DNA from: Couchioplanes caeruleus
GTDB lineage: Bacteria > Actinomycetota > Actinomycetes > Mycobacteriales > Micromonosporaceae
NCBI RefSeq assembly: GCF_003751945.1
Contig: NZ_RJKL01000001.1
Location: forward strand, 1,798,001 to 1,862,000
Length of the DNA: 64,000 nt
Direction of reading: 5' to 3'
The first letter of the stretch is position 1; every line of letters begins with the position of its first letter. The notes under the pieces are model-generated. The model had not been told where the DNA came from and ran no database searches. It saw nothing but the letters and a program-made list of their open reading frames with translations. The position numbers were made by a program, and so were the translations under genes. Of this stretch, positions 1 through 8,846 are shown piece by piece.

Positions 1-201
1 ATCCCGTACGTGGAGCATTTCGCCCTGATCGGCGGCGACAACGACGTCCTCGCGCTGGTCCGGGCACCGGACAACACCGCGCTGCGAGACGTCGTCCTGG
101 ACCGCATCCAGGACATTCCGGGCGTACGCACCACGCGCACCTGGCTGGTGTTCGAGGAACGAACCGGGCGAGGGGTGCCCTACGGCGACGGGGAGGGATG
201 A
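1..201 (+). CDS. Lrp/AsnC-family regulator, C-terminal fragment (cut by window start)
   Basis: The reading frame is open at base 1 and ends at the TGA at 199-201, so only the last 66 residues are visible. They match the end of the Lrp/AsnC ligand-sensing (RAM/AsnC_trans_reg) domain: GGDNDVLALVRAPDN is the usual GxxDxLLxVRxxD stretch, followed by a helix and a closing strand, PGVRTTRTWLVFEE. The DNA-binding domain lies upstream of the window. Known members bind amino acids or related small molecules and control amino-acid metabolism; the target here cannot be read. The next gene starts 221 bases downstream on the same strand, so co-transcription is uncertain. Confidence 0.75.
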   Translation: MPYVEHFALIGGDNDVLALVRAPDNTALRDVVLDRIQDIPGVRTTRTWLVFEERTGRGVPYGDGEG

Positions 202-422
202 TCGGGGCACTGTGGCGGCCATCACAGACCGTGAAAATCGTTCACGATCGTTACCATCTCCGGTCGGTGCACCACTTCCCCAGGTCGGGTACGATGTCGG
301 CCATTCACATGAGGCGATCAGCATCGTGATCGATCCCGCGACGCCGGGACGAGCCGGTGCGGATCTCACGGTGAGTAGTGGCGTTAGGCCACGGTCGATC
401 GACGGTCTGGGGAGGGATCACG

Positions 423-1967
423 GTGCGATCACTCGCGGGCCGCTATCGGGTGGAGGACGCTGTCGGGCGGGGCGGCAGCGCGGTCGTACACCGCGGCTGG
501 GACCGCACGCTCAAGCGCCCGGTGGCGATCAAGCTCTTCTCGCCGTACCGGTACGGCACCGAGGAGCCCGCCGTCGACGTGCTGCGGGAGGCGCGGGCCG
601 CGGCCGGACTCAGCCACCCGAACGTCGCCCGGGTCTACGACTACGGCGAGGCGATCGAGGGCGACGAGCGGCACCCGTACCTCATCATGGAGTTCCTCGA
701 GGGTGACACCCTCGCCGACGAGCTTGCCCGCACCGGCGCGCTCGAATGGCAACGGGCCGTCGCGATCTGCGCGGACACCGCCGCCGCCCTGGCCGCCGCG
801 CACGTGCGCAACCTGGTGCACCGCGACGTCAAGCCCCGCAACGTCATGCTCACCCCGGGCGGCGTCAAGGTCCTCGACTTCGGCATCGCCACCCTCGCCG
901 GACAGAACAGCTTCGACACCCAGGGGCGGCTCTGGGGCACCCCGGCGACCCTCGCGCCGGAGCAACTGCGCGGCGAGCCGACCTACCCCGCCGCGGACGT
1001 GTACGCGCTGGGTCTGCTGCTGTTCGAGTGCCTCACCGGCTCGCGCGCGTGGCCCGGCACCACGGTCGGCGAGATTCTCGCCGCCCGGGCCGAGGGCCGG
1101 ACGCCGCGCCTGCCGCGCATCGCCGGCCTCCCCCGCGAGATCATCCGTCTCTACGACGACTGCACGGCCGAGGAGGCCGCCCGCCGCCCGTCGGCCGCGG
1201 CCGCCGTCGAGATCCTCGGCCGGGCCATCGGCAGGATGCCGACCGTGCGCCCGGCCGTCGCCAGGATGCCGGCTCCCACCGCTGCCGGCAGCGCCGCGGC
1301 CCGCACCGCCGCCGGCAGAGCCCCGGCTCTCGCCACCCTCGGCAGCACTCCGGCACTGACCGCCCTCGGCCGCGTTCCGGTCGCCGTCGTCGGCGGTGTC
1401 CGGGCGATCGGACGGACCCGGTCCCGTCGCCGCGCCGCCGCCACCGCGTCGATGGCCGTCGCCGCGGCGATCGTCAGTGTCCTCGGCCTCCAGATCGCCA
1501 ACGGCGGCGCGGCGCCGCACGGACGGCAGGCGGAGGCCGCCGCCGACGGCGCGGCCGGTGCCGCCGGCATGACCCCGACGCCGCAGGTCATGCCGCGCCC
1601 GACCACGAGCGCGCCGGCGCGCGATCTCCCCGCGGAGGCGGACCACCCGGTCCGTAAGCCGCCCGCCGGCACCATCCACGACATCGTGGCGCCGCCGACC
1701 GCCACCGTGACCTGGACCCGGCCGGCGCCGCACCCCACGACCACCGCCCCGGCCACCGAGCCGCCGGCGACCCATACCCCGGGCACGCCGCCGCCGGGCA
1801 CGACGGCACCGACGACGGAGCCGACGACGGAGCCGACGACGGCCCCGCCCACCTTGCCACCGGTCGAGACCACCACGGTCCCGCAACCGTCCACGCAGGT
1901 CACCACCCCGCCGCCGGTGACCACGGCGCCCACGCCGGATGTGATCCTCGCCGAGATTCTCCCGTGA
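423..1967 (+). CDS. membrane-anchored PknB-type Ser/Thr protein kinase
   Basis: This 514-residue Hanks-type kinase has its catalytic domain in roughly the first 270 residues: a glycine loop (GRGGSAVV), the VAIK lysine, the catalytic loop HRDVKPRN, DFG followed by IATL, and an APE-like GTPATLAPEQ. A linker rich in Ala and Arg leads to one membrane helix at about residue 340-360, after an RSRRRAA stop-transfer patch. The C-terminal ~140 residues are a Pro/Thr-rich outer tail with TEPTTEPTT repeats, probably wall-spanning and with no PASTA domain. I chose GTG at 423 over the in-frame GTG at 378 because GGAGGG at 411-416 sits six bases before it and the protein then begins directly at the kinase fold (VRSLAGRYRVED). 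Its substrate is unknown. A GNAT gene follows on the same strand after 63 bases. Confidence 0.9.
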   Translation: MRSLAGRYRVEDAVGRGGSAVVHRGWDRTLKRPVAIKLFSPYRYGTEEPAVDVLREARAAAGLSHPNVARVYDYGEAIEGDERHPYLIMEFLEGDTLADELARTGALEWQRAVAICADTAAALAAAHVRNLVHRDVKPRNVMLTPGGVKVLDFGIATLAGQNSFDTQGRLWGTPATLAPEQLRGEPTYPAADVYALGLLLFECLTGSRAWPGTTVGEILAARAEGRTPRLPRIAGLPREIIRLYDDCTAEEAARRPSAAAAVEILGRAIGRMPTVRPAVARMPAPTAAGSAAARTAAGRAPALATLGSTPALTALGRVPVAVVGGVRAIGRTRSRRRAAATASMAVAAAIVSVLGLQIANGGAAPHGRQAEAAADGAAGAAGMTPTPQVMPRPTTSAPARDLPAEADHPVRKPPAGTIHDIVAPPTATVTWTRPAPHPTTTAPATEPPATHTPGTPPPGTTAPTTEPTTEPTTAPPTLPPVETTTVPQPSTQVTTPPPVTTAPTPDVILAEILP

Positions 1968-2030
1968 CCCGCGCCGGCTGACGACCGCAAACCGGTTGCG
2001 CCGGGTGCCCGCGGGCGCGACCGTACGGGG

Positions 2031-2495
2031 ATGCGCGACCACCCCGTACGGGAGATGACATCCGCCGAGACGGCGACCGTCGCCGAGATGCTGGACGCCT
2101 TCAACCGCGAGTTCGACACCCCGACGCCGGGCCCCGCCGTGCTCGCCCGGCGCCTGCCGGGACTCCTCGCCGACGGCCGGCTGGCGGTCCTGCTGACCGG
2201 GGAACCGGCCGCCGGCGTGGCCGTCCTGTCGCTGCGCCCCCACGTCTGGAGCGACGGACCGGTGGTGCTGCTCGACGAGCTCTACGTACGACCGGAGCTC
2301 CGCGGCCGCCGCTACGGCCACGCCCTCCTGGAAGCCGCCTGCCGGCTGGCCCGCGACCGCGGCGCGGAGACCATCGAGATCAACGTCGACGGCGAGGACA
2401 GAGACGCCCGGCGCTTCTACGAGGCGCACGGCTTCACCCACACCGAGCCCGGAGCCGACGAGCCGATGTACTTCTACTACCGCGACCTCGCCTGA
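2031..2495 (+). CDS. GNAT-family N-acetyltransferase
   Basis: This is a single-domain protein of 154 residues. The acetyl-CoA-binding core is visible as LDELYVRPELRGRRYGHALL (motif A, with the R-G-R-R-Y-G pyrophosphate loop), followed by a motif B ending in ARRFYEAHGF, a sequence seen in many GNATs. The last strand ends YFYYRDLA. GNATs transfer an acetyl group to amines of small molecules, peptides or proteins; nothing here reveals the substrate. ATG at 2031 gives a normal N-terminus, but ATG at 2055 is also possible. It lies behind the kinase gene on the same strand and converges on the LysR gene, with only 28 bases between the two stop codons. Confidence 0.8.
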   Translation: MRDHPVREMTSAETATVAEMLDAFNREFDTPTPGPAVLARRLPGLLADGRLAVLLTGEPAAGVAVLSLRPHVWSDGPVVLLDELYVRPELRGRRYGHALLEAACRLARDRGAETIEINVDGEDRDARRFYEAHGFTHTEPGADEPMYFYYRDLA

Positions 2496-2523
2496 AGCTC
2501 GATCCCGCCCGGGTCGGCACCCG

Positions 2524-3498
2524 TCAACGGCCGGGGCGGACCGTGTCGAAGACGACCGACCAGGGCGCCGGCGTGCCGACCGGCGCGGTCACCGCCGGTG
2601 ACGCCGGTCCGGTGAGGACCTCGGCGGCCAGGGTGGCGAAGCGCTCGGCCGCCGGGTGCGCGCCGCGGCGCGGCCAGACCGCGGAGACCTCCTGGTGCAG
2701 CGGCTCACCGGTCAGCGGACGCCAGGCGATGCGGGGTTCGCGGCGTACCACGGCCTCGCGGTGCAGAGCGACGCCGTTTCCCGCCAGGACCAGGCCGCAG
2801 AGCAGTTCCGGGCTGCGGGCATGCCGGATCCGCTCCGGCACGAAGCCGTTGTCCCGGGCGACCGCGAGGATGTGGTCGTAGCAGGCGGGTGCGGTGGCGC
2901 GCGGGAAGAGGACGAGGCCGTGGCCGGTCAGGTCGGCGAGGCTCAGCGTGGCGGACCGGGCGAGCGGCGAGGCGCGAGGCAGGACCACGCCCAGCGGCGT
3001 ACGGGTAACCGGGCCGGAGTCGAGGTCGACCAGGTCGGCCGGGCGGTGCACCAGGCCCACGTCGAGCCGGGCGGTGGCCAGCGCGTCAAGTTGCTCGGCG
3101 GTGGTCAACTCATGCAGATCCACATCCAGTCCGGGCGCGTGCGCGGACAGCCGGCGCAGAAGCTCGCCGAGGGCCGGCGCCGGGGTGTCCGGCGGTACGC
3201 CCGCCCGGAGCGTGCCCAGATCACCGTCGCGGATGGTGCGCATGAGCGTCCGCATGCGCCGTTCCGCCGCGAGCAGCTCCCTCGCCTGCTCGACCAAGGC
3301 CTGACCGGCGGTGGTCAGCGCGGTGCCCCGGGGCAGCCGGTCGAAGAGGGCGACGCCGAGCTCACGCTCCAGCCGGCGCATCGCCTGGCTGAGCGGTGGC
3401 TGGGCGATGCCGAGCGCCTCCGCGGCCCGGCTGAAGTGCAGTTCCTCGGCGACGACCAGGAAGTACCGCAGGTGCCGGAAAAGATCCACGGCGTCCAC
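2524..3498 (-). CDS. LysR-family transcriptional regulator
   Basis: The protein has 324 residues, normal for the family. The N-terminal winged helix-turn-helix is clear: FRHLRYFLVVAEELHFSRAA followed by LGIAQPPLSQAMRRLE and the wing LGVALFDR. The rest (about residues 90-300) is the periplasmic-binding-protein-like effector domain. The start is GTG at 3498; an in-frame GTG at 3489 would lose only three residues. The gene is transcribed away from a serine beta-lactamase-like gene whose start is only 14 bases from its own, with a perfect 14-bp palindrome across the gap. That arrangement resembles ampR-ampC pairs, in which the LysR protein controls its divergent neighbour. The effector is unknown. 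Confidence 0.9.
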   Translation of the reverse strand: MDAVDLFRHLRYFLVVAEELHFSRAAEALGIAQPPLSQAMRRLERELGVALFDRLPRGTALTTAGQALVEQARELLAAERRMRTLMRTIRDGDLGTLRAGVPPDTPAPALGELLRRLSAHAPGLDVDLHELTTAEQLDALATARLDVGLVHRPADLVDLDSGPVTRTPLGVVLPRASPLARSATLSLADLTGHGLVLFPRATAPACYDHILAVARDNGFVPERIRHARSPELLCGLVLAGNGVALHREAVVRREPRIAWRPLTGEPLHQEVSAVWPRRGAHPAAERFATLAAEVLTGPASPAVTAPVGTPAPWSVVFDTVRPGR

Positions 3499-3508
3499 CC
3501 TAGGGTGG
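3495..3508. promoter_or_regulatory. 14-bp perfect palindrome between divergent starts
   Basis: The sequence CCACCCTAGGGTGG is a perfect inverted repeat. It covers the GTG start codon of the LysR gene (complement of 3496-3498) and ends four bases before the ATG of the beta-lactamase-like gene at 3513. LysR proteins usually bind a T-N11-A dyad, which this is not exactly, so its use as an operator is inferred from position and symmetry only. Confidence 0.4.
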
Positions 3509-3512
3509 TCCG

Positions 3513-4385
3513 ATGCCCTTCGACGACGACGTGTTCGCCGCCGGTGGCGTGGAGGGATGGCTGCACGCCCGCGACATCGACACCGGACGCGCCATGGGGT
3601 GCCGGGCCGGCGAACCGGTGGTCCTCAGCTCCGTCTTCAAGATTCTGCTGGCGCTGGAGTTCGCCCGCCAGGTGGCCTCGGGCGCGCTCGACCCGGCGGA
3701 ACGGGTGACGGTGGGCGGCGGCGACCGGCTGGGTGGCTGGGGCACCGGCGGATGCGCCGACGACATCGAGCTGTCGCTGCGCGACCTGGCCTACTTCACC
3801 ATGTCGGTCAGCGACAACACCGCCGCGGACGTGCTGCTGCGCCGGGTCGGGCCGGACCTGCTGCCGCTGCTCGCCGCCGAGCTGGGCCTGACGCGGACCC
3901 GGGTGGTCGGCGGCCCCCGCGAGATGCTCGAGACGATGTTCGCCGACGTCGGCGTGGCGGACGCCGCCGGTTTCGCCCGGGTGTTTCCCACCCTCTCCGA
4001 CGCTCAGGTGCGCTCGCTGCGCGTCTTCGATCCGCAGCGGACGACGTCGAGCACGCCGGAGGAGATCACCCGCCTGCTGCAGCTCGTCTGGCGGGACGCG
4101 GCCGGGACGCCCGAGGCCTGTGCGATGGTGCGCGACCTGATGGCGCGGCAGATGTTCTGGACTCGGCTCGCGGCCGCGTTCCCGGCGGGCGTCCGCGTGT
4201 CCGGCAAGACCGGCACGCTGCCCGGCCTGCACATGGAGGCCGGCGTGGCGGAGTATCCGGACGGCGGGCGGTACGCGCTGGCGGTGTTCGTCCGGACCCA
4301 CCGGCTCGACACGTCCCGGATGGACGTGGACCGGCTGCTCGGGCGGGCCGCCGCGGCCGCGGTGCGGCACCTGCGCGACGAGTGA
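3513..4385 (+). CDS. class A beta-lactamase-like serine hydrolase without export signal
   Basis: The 290-residue protein has the three active-site motifs of class A serine beta-lactamases in order: SSVFK (S-x-x-K) near residue 36, SDN near residue 95 and KTG near residue 233. The E-x-x-x-N omega-loop motif is not obvious. There is no signal peptide, and the protein starts MPFDDDVFAAGG, so a cytoplasmic location or a non-lactamase role (an esterase or peptidase of the beta-lactamase-related group) is possible. A GGTGG sequence a few bases before ATG 3513 can serve as ribosome binding site. Regulation by the divergent LysR protein is likely from the shared 14-base gap. Whether it hydrolyses beta-lactams cannot be told from sequence alone. 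Confidence 0.8.
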   Translation: MPFDDDVFAAGGVEGWLHARDIDTGRAMGCRAGEPVVLSSVFKILLALEFARQVASGALDPAERVTVGGGDRLGGWGTGGCADDIELSLRDLAYFTMSVSDNTAADVLLRRVGPDLLPLLAAELGLTRTRVVGGPREMLETMFADVGVADAAGFARVFPTLSDAQVRSLRVFDPQRTTSSTPEEITRLLQLVWRDAAGTPEACAMVRDLMARQMFWTRLAAAFPAGVRVSGKTGTLPGLHMEAGVAEYPDGGRYALAVFVRTHRLDTSRMDVDRLLGRAAAAAVRHLRDE

Positions 4386-4526
4386 GCCGCGTCACTCGAG
4401 AGGTACGGCGGGTCCGCCGGGAGCTGGGCCGATATCCGGACGGCTATGACGGGTGCGGCGACGGGATCTTGGACGCGCGGCCGGGGCCGCTGATGTGCTG
4501 CGGGTCCGTTCGACGAAAGGACCCCG

Positions 4527-5489
4527 ATGTCTCGCACCGCCTTCGACCGCCGCGGCTTCCTGCGTACCGCCGCGGCCGGCACCGCGCTGGCCTCACTGCC
4601 CGCGGCGCTGCCCGCACCGGCCGCCGCCGCGCCCGCCGCCGCGCCCACGCGCAAGCGGACCGCGACGTTCCGCTGGCTCGGCACCACCGGCTGGCGCATC
4701 GACGTCGCGGGCCGGACCGTCCTCATCGACCCGTACGTGAGCCGCTTCCCTACCGGGCTGTTCGGCGGCACGTTCAACCCGGCCACGCCGTTGGCCGTGG
4801 ATCCCGGGGCGATCGCCGCCGCGGATCTGGGCGATCCGGAGACCGTACTGGTCACGCACACCCACTGGGACCACTTCGCCGACGTGCCCTACCTGGCCCG
4901 CACGACCGGGGCGCGGGTGCTGGGCACCCTGACCGCCTACCACCTGGGTCTGGCCGCCGGCGTACCCGGTGCGCAGTTGAGCCCGGTCAAGGGTGGCGAG
5001 GTGCTGGACTTCGGCGACTACCACATCGAGGTGGTCGCCGCGCTGCACAGCCGCAACGCCGGATATTCGCTGGCCTTCCCGGGCGTCCGGGTGCAGGTCC
5101 CCGCCGCCCCGGCGACCATCGCCGATCTGCCCGAGGGCGACACCCTGGCGTACGTCTTCCACGTACCCGGCGGGCCGTCGGTCTTCCTCATGGGCGCCAG
5201 TGACTTCGTTGAGCGCAACCTGACCGGCATTCGGCCGGACGTCGCGATGATCCCGATCAACAGCGGCAACGCCACCCTCGACTACGTGCCTCGCCTCCTC
5301 GCGGCGCTCGACCACCCGGCCGTGGTGGTGCCGGTGCACTGGGACAACTTCGAGACGCCGCTGAAGAACCCGCCGGTGGTGGCGCCCGCCGACCGCGACC
5401 GGCTGGACGCGTTCCTCGCGGCGATCCGGGCGGCGTCGCCGCATACCCGAATTCTGCGGCCGGAGTTCCGTACGCCGTACAGGTTCTGA
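4527..5489 (+). CDS. Tat-exported metallo-beta-lactamase-fold hydrolase
   Basis: The 320-residue protein begins with a twin-arginine signal, DRRGFLRTAAAGTALASLPA, ending in an Ala/Pro-rich cleavage region near residue 40. The mature part starts with the MBL-fold strand TFRWLGTTGWRI and carries the metal-binding motif THTHWDHF (HxHxDH) near residue 115. A later HSRNAGYSLAF and a C-terminal VVPVHWDNFE supply further likely histidine ligands. The pattern is that of the UlaG-like/L-ascorbate-6-P-lactonase-like MBL branch rather than of true antibiotic lactamases. AAGGA lies about eight bases before ATG 4527. The gene is alone, with 141 bases before it and 126 after it. Its substrate is unknown. 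Confidence 0.85.
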   Translation: MSRTAFDRRGFLRTAAAGTALASLPAALPAPAAAAPAAAPTRKRTATFRWLGTTGWRIDVAGRTVLIDPYVSRFPTGLFGGTFNPATPLAVDPGAIAAADLGDPETVLVTHTHWDHFADVPYLARTTGARVLGTLTAYHLGLAAGVPGAQLSPVKGGEVLDFGDYHIEVVAALHSRNAGYSLAFPGVRVQVPAAPATIADLPEGDTLAYVFHVPGGPSVFLMGASDFVERNLTGIRPDVAMIPINSGNATLDYVPRLLAALDHPAVVVPVHWDNFETPLKNPPVVAPADRDRLDAFLAAIRAASPHTRILRPEFRTPYRF

Positions 5490-5529
5490 TCCGTTCGCGG
5501 CATCTGCCGGAGGCCGAAGAAATCGACTC

Positions 5530-5558
5530 TTGTCAAAGTCTTGCCCCGAACGTAAACA
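5530..5558 (+). promoter_or_regulatory. possible sigma-70-type promoter of the acylase gene
   Basis: TTGTCA at 5530-5535 and TAAACA at 5553-5558 are separated by 17 bases and lie about 58 bases before the acylase start codon. The -35 element matches five of six consensus positions, but the -10 element is weak, so the call is tentative. Confidence 0.3.
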
Positions 5559-5615
5559 GGTGGTTAGCAGTATGAATCTTTCTCGCGTCATGCGGCCCGG
5601 AAGGGACCCCCGCCC

Positions 5616-8600
5616 ATGCACCGACGCCCCCCGCGCGTTCGCGCGGTACTGACCGCCTCCCTGCTGCTGACCACCACCCTCACGGTCGGCTCCGCCTCCC
5701 GCGCGCCCGCCACCGCGGCCGTCGCCACCAACACCGACTACTGCCTCGGCGAGTGCCACGACATCCTCCCGCCGGGGGCGAACGGCAGTGCCAACCTCGT
5801 GCAGATCATCGCCCACCAGACCCTCGGCACCATGCCGCGGCACTCCAGCGACCAGCTCGGGCGCTACGCCGACCTCGTGCACCACCACACCGGCCTCACC
5901 GAGGAGCAGATCGGCACCTTCTTCAACGACGCCTCGTTCGGCGTTGCGCCCGGCGAGGTCGAGCGCAGCTATCAGCCCCGCCCCGACGTGACCGTGGTCC
6001 GTGACAAGGCCCTCGGCGTCCCGCACGTCACCGGCAGCACCCGGGCCGGCACGATGTTCGGCGCGGGCTACGCCGGGGCCGAGGACCGGCTGTTCCTCAT
6101 GGACCTGATGCGGCACGTGGCCCGCGGCCAGCTCACCCCGTTCGCCGGCGGCAACCCGGGCAACCGCGCCCTGGAACAGAGCGTGTGGCGCAACTCGCCG
6201 TACACCGAGGCGGATCTGCAGGCGCAGATCGACGCGCTGCGCTCCTCCGGGCCGCGCGGCGACCAGCTCTACGAGGACGTCCAGGCCTACGTCGCCGGGG
6301 TCAACGACTACATCGCCGACTGCATGGCCGCCCGCAACTGCCCCGGCGAGTACGTGCTCACCGGCAACCTCGACCCGATCACCAACGCCGGGGGCCCGCA
6401 GGACTTCACGCTGACCGACCTGATCGCGGTCGCCGGGGTCATCGGCGGCCTGTTCGGCGGGGGTGGCGGCGGCGAGATGCAGTCCGCCCTGGTCCGGATC
6501 GCCGCGCGGGCCAAGTACGGCGACGCCGCCGGTGACGCCGTCTGGACGACATTCCGCTCGCAGAACGATCCCGAGACCGTGCAGACCCTGCACCACGGAC
6601 AGACGTTCCCGTACACGCCGGACAACCGCGGTGCCGCCGGGGTAGCGATGCCCGACCCGGGCACGGTCACGGGAGAGCCACTCGTCTACGACCAGTCCGG
6701 AACGGCCACCTCGGCCAGGAAGCACGGCCGGAGCGAGATCGCCGAGTCCCTCGGCAAGCTCACCATCGACGGCCGCCGCGGCATGTCCAACGCGGCGGTG
6801 GTTTCCGCCGCGCACTCGGCGACGGGCCACCCGATCGCCGTCTTCGGGCCGCAGACCGGCTACTTCGCTCCCCAACTGCTCATGTTGCAGGAGCTGCAGG
6901 GGCCGGGGATCAGCAGCCGGGGCGCCGCCTTCGCGGGACTCAACCTCTACACACTGCTGGGCCGCGGGCCCGACTACGCGTGGAGCGCCACCTCCGCGGG
7001 CCAGGACATCACCGACACCTTCGCCGCGGAACTCTGCGAACCCGGCGGGGGCACGCCGACCACCGCGTCGACGCACTACCTCTACCACGGCCAGTGCCTC
7101 GCGATGGAGGCGCTCTCCAGGTCCAACGCGTGGGAGCCCAGCACCGCCGACCCGACCCCGGCCGGGTCGTACCGCCTGACCATGCTGCGGACCAAGTACG
7201 GCCTGGTGTCGCACCGCGGGCTGGTCGGCGGCAAGCCGGTCGCGTTCACCAGCCTGCGCGCGACGTACCGGCACGAGGCCGACTCGGCGCTCGGCTTCCA
7301 GATGTTCAACGAACCCGACCAGATGGGTACGGCCGCGGGATTCCAGGCCGCGGCGTCACAGATCTCGTTCGCGTTCAACTGGTTCTACGTCAACTCCGCC
7401 GACGCGGCGTACTTCGCCTCCGGGGCACATCCGGTCCGGTCCGCCGCCGCCGATCCGAACCTGCCGACCTGGGGCCGGCCCGCGTACGAGTGGTCCGGCT
7501 GGGACCCGGCTACCAACGTCGCCGCCTACGAGCCCGCGTCCGCGCATCCGCGGGCCGTCAACCAGGACTACTTCGTGAGCTGGAACAACAAGCAGGCGGA
7601 CGGCTTCTCCGCCTCCGACGGCAACTTCAGCTTCGGCGCGGTGCACCGCGGCGACCTGCTGGACCGGCCGATCAGGGAGGCCCTGGCCGCGGGCCGCAAG
7701 TTCGACCGGGGCAGCCTGCTGAGCGTCGTGGAGACCGCCGCGATCACCGACCTGCGCGGCATCGAGGTCCTCGACGACCTGCTGCGCGTCATCGACACCG
7801 CCCCGGTGACCGACCCGGCGCAGGCCGCCGCGATCGCCAAGCTGCGCACGTGGCAGCAGGGCGGATCCAAGCGCGTCGAGACCGCGCCGGGCAGCAAGGC
7901 CTACCGCGACGCCGACGCGATCCGCATCATCGACGCCTGGTGGCCGCGGCTGGTGCCGGCGCAGTTCAAGGCGCCCCTCGGCGACGAGCTCTACCAGGCG
8001 CTGGCGAACACCCTGCCGATCGACGAGTCGCCGTCCACCGGCCAGGGCCACGAGGGCTCCGCCTTCCAGTCCGGCTGGTGGGGCTACATGGAGAAGGACC
8101 TGCGTGCGGTGCTCGGCGAGAGCGTGCCCCGGTGGCCGAGCAAGTACTGCGGGAACGGCAATCTCGGCGCCTGCCGGGCCGCCCTGCTCGAGAGCCTCAC
8201 AGCGGCGCTGGCGGTGCCGGCCACCACCACCTATCCCGGTGACTCGCACTGCGCGGCCGGCGACCAGTGGTGCGCCGACGCCATCCTGCAGTCACCGCTC
8301 GGCGGCATCACCCACCCGATGACGAGCTGGCAGAACCGGCCCACCTACCAGCAGGTCGTCTCGTTCCCGGCACGGCGCAGCGACGACGTGAGCAACCTGG
8401 CGGCCGGGCGCCCGGTCACGGCGTCGACCTCGCAACCCGGCCATCCCGCCACCCACGCCGTGGACGGCGACCGGGGCACGCGCTGGGCGAGCCGGTGGTC
8501 CGACAACCAGTGGCTGCGCATCGATCTGGGCAGCAGCAGGCGGGTGGCCCGGATGGTGATCCGGTGGGAGGCCGCCTACGCGACCGCGTACCGGATAGAG

Positions 8601-8774
8601 GTCTCGCCCGACGGCAGCGCCTGGACCCAGGTCGCCGCGGTGACCGGCGGCAACGGCGGGGTCGACAACGTCACCTTCACCGCGACCGACGCCCGGTACG
8701 TGCGGCTGACCGGGCAGAGCCGGGCCACGTCCTACGGCTTCTCGGCCTACGAAGTGGAGCTGTACTCGCGCTGA
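5616..8774 (+). CDS. secreted penicillin-acylase-family Ntn hydrolase with discoidin (F5/8 C) domain
   Basis: This is a 1052-residue secreted precursor. A Sec signal peptide covers about residues 1-40. The penicillin amidase (peptidase S45) region follows: an alpha-chain part with VRDKALGVPHVTGSTRAGTM and a beta-chain beginning at the nucleophile in RRGMSNAAVV (Ser391), the site of autocatalytic cleavage in this family. Relatives deacylate beta-lactams, acyl-homoserine lactones, or lipopeptides such as echinocandin and aculeacin; the substrate here is not evident. The last ~135 residues (from about 920) form an F5/8 type C/discoidin fold, with NLAAGRPVTAS, the DGDRGTRWAS motif and a closing strand, suggesting carbohydrate or surface binding. 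The ribosome site GGAAGGGA lies before ATG 5616. A strong hairpin follows the stop codon. Confidence 0.9.
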   Translation: MHRRPPRVRAVLTASLLLTTTLTVGSASRAPATAAVATNTDYCLGECHDILPPGANGSANLVQIIAHQTLGTMPRHSSDQLGRYADLVHHHTGLTEEQIGTFFNDASFGVAPGEVERSYQPRPDVTVVRDKALGVPHVTGSTRAGTMFGAGYAGAEDRLFLMDLMRHVARGQLTPFAGGNPGNRALEQSVWRNSPYTEADLQAQIDALRSSGPRGDQLYEDVQAYVAGVNDYIADCMAARNCPGEYVLTGNLDPITNAGGPQDFTLTDLIAVAGVIGGLFGGGGGGEMQSALVRIAARAKYGDAAGDAVWTTFRSQNDPETVQTLHHGQTFPYTPDNRGAAGVAMPDPGTVTGEPLVYDQSGTATSARKHGRSEIAESLGKLTIDGRRGMSNAAVVSAAHSATGHPIAVFGPQTGYFAPQLLMLQELQGPGISSRGAAFAGLNLYTLLGRGPDYAWSATSAGQDITDTFAAELCEPGGGTPTTASTHYLYHGQCLAMEALSRSNAWEPSTADPTPAGSYRLTMLRTKYGLVSHRGLVGGKPVAFTSLRATYRHEADSALGFQMFNEPDQMGTAAGFQAAASQISFAFNWFYVNSADAAYFASGAHPVRSAAADPNLPTWGRPAYEWSGWDPATNVAAYEPASAHPRAVNQDYFVSWNNKQADGFSASDGNFSFGAVHRGDLLDRPIREALAAGRKFDRGSLLSVVETAAITDLRGIEVLDDLLRVIDTAPVTDPAQAAAIAKLRTWQQGGSKRVETAPGSKAYRDADAIRIIDAWWPRLVPAQFKAPLGDELYQALANTLPIDESPSTGQGHEGSAFQSGWWGYMEKDLRAVLGESVPRWPSKYCGNGNLGACRAALLESLTAALAVPATTTYPGDSHCAAGDQWCADAILQSPLGGITHPMTSWQNRPTYQQVVSFPARRSDDVSNLAAGRPVTASTSQPGHPATHAVDGDRGTRWASRWSDNQWLRIDLGSSRRVARMVIRWEAAYATAYRIEVSPDGSAWTQVAAVTGGNGGVDNVTFTATDARYVRLTGQSRATSYGFSAYEVELYSR

Positions 8775-8792
8775 GCCTGCCGTTCGAGCATC

Positions 8793-8831
8793 GGGCGCCC
8801 GGACCGGCCGAGGTGGTCGGACCGGGCGCCC
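8793..8831. terminator. bidirectional hairpin terminator between convergent genes
   Basis: GGGCGCCCGG at 8793-8802 pairs perfectly with CCGGGCGCCC at 8822-8831, with extra pairs possible inside the loop. It sits in the 72-base gap between the acylase stop and the stop of the minus-strand membrane protein gene. There is no T-tract, as is usual for actinomycete terminators. Confidence 0.65.
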
Positions 8832-8846
8832 GGCGGACGGTGAATC

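Noticed and set aside
429..2441. Long minus-strand frame across the kinase and GNAT genes
   Set aside because: Composition is Gly/Arg-rich without motifs, while the opposite strand has a clear kinase and GNAT.
4593..7274. 893-residue minus-strand frame across the MBL and acylase genes
   Set aside because: Antisense shadow; the plus strand has two intact exported enzymes with signal peptides and catalytic motifs.
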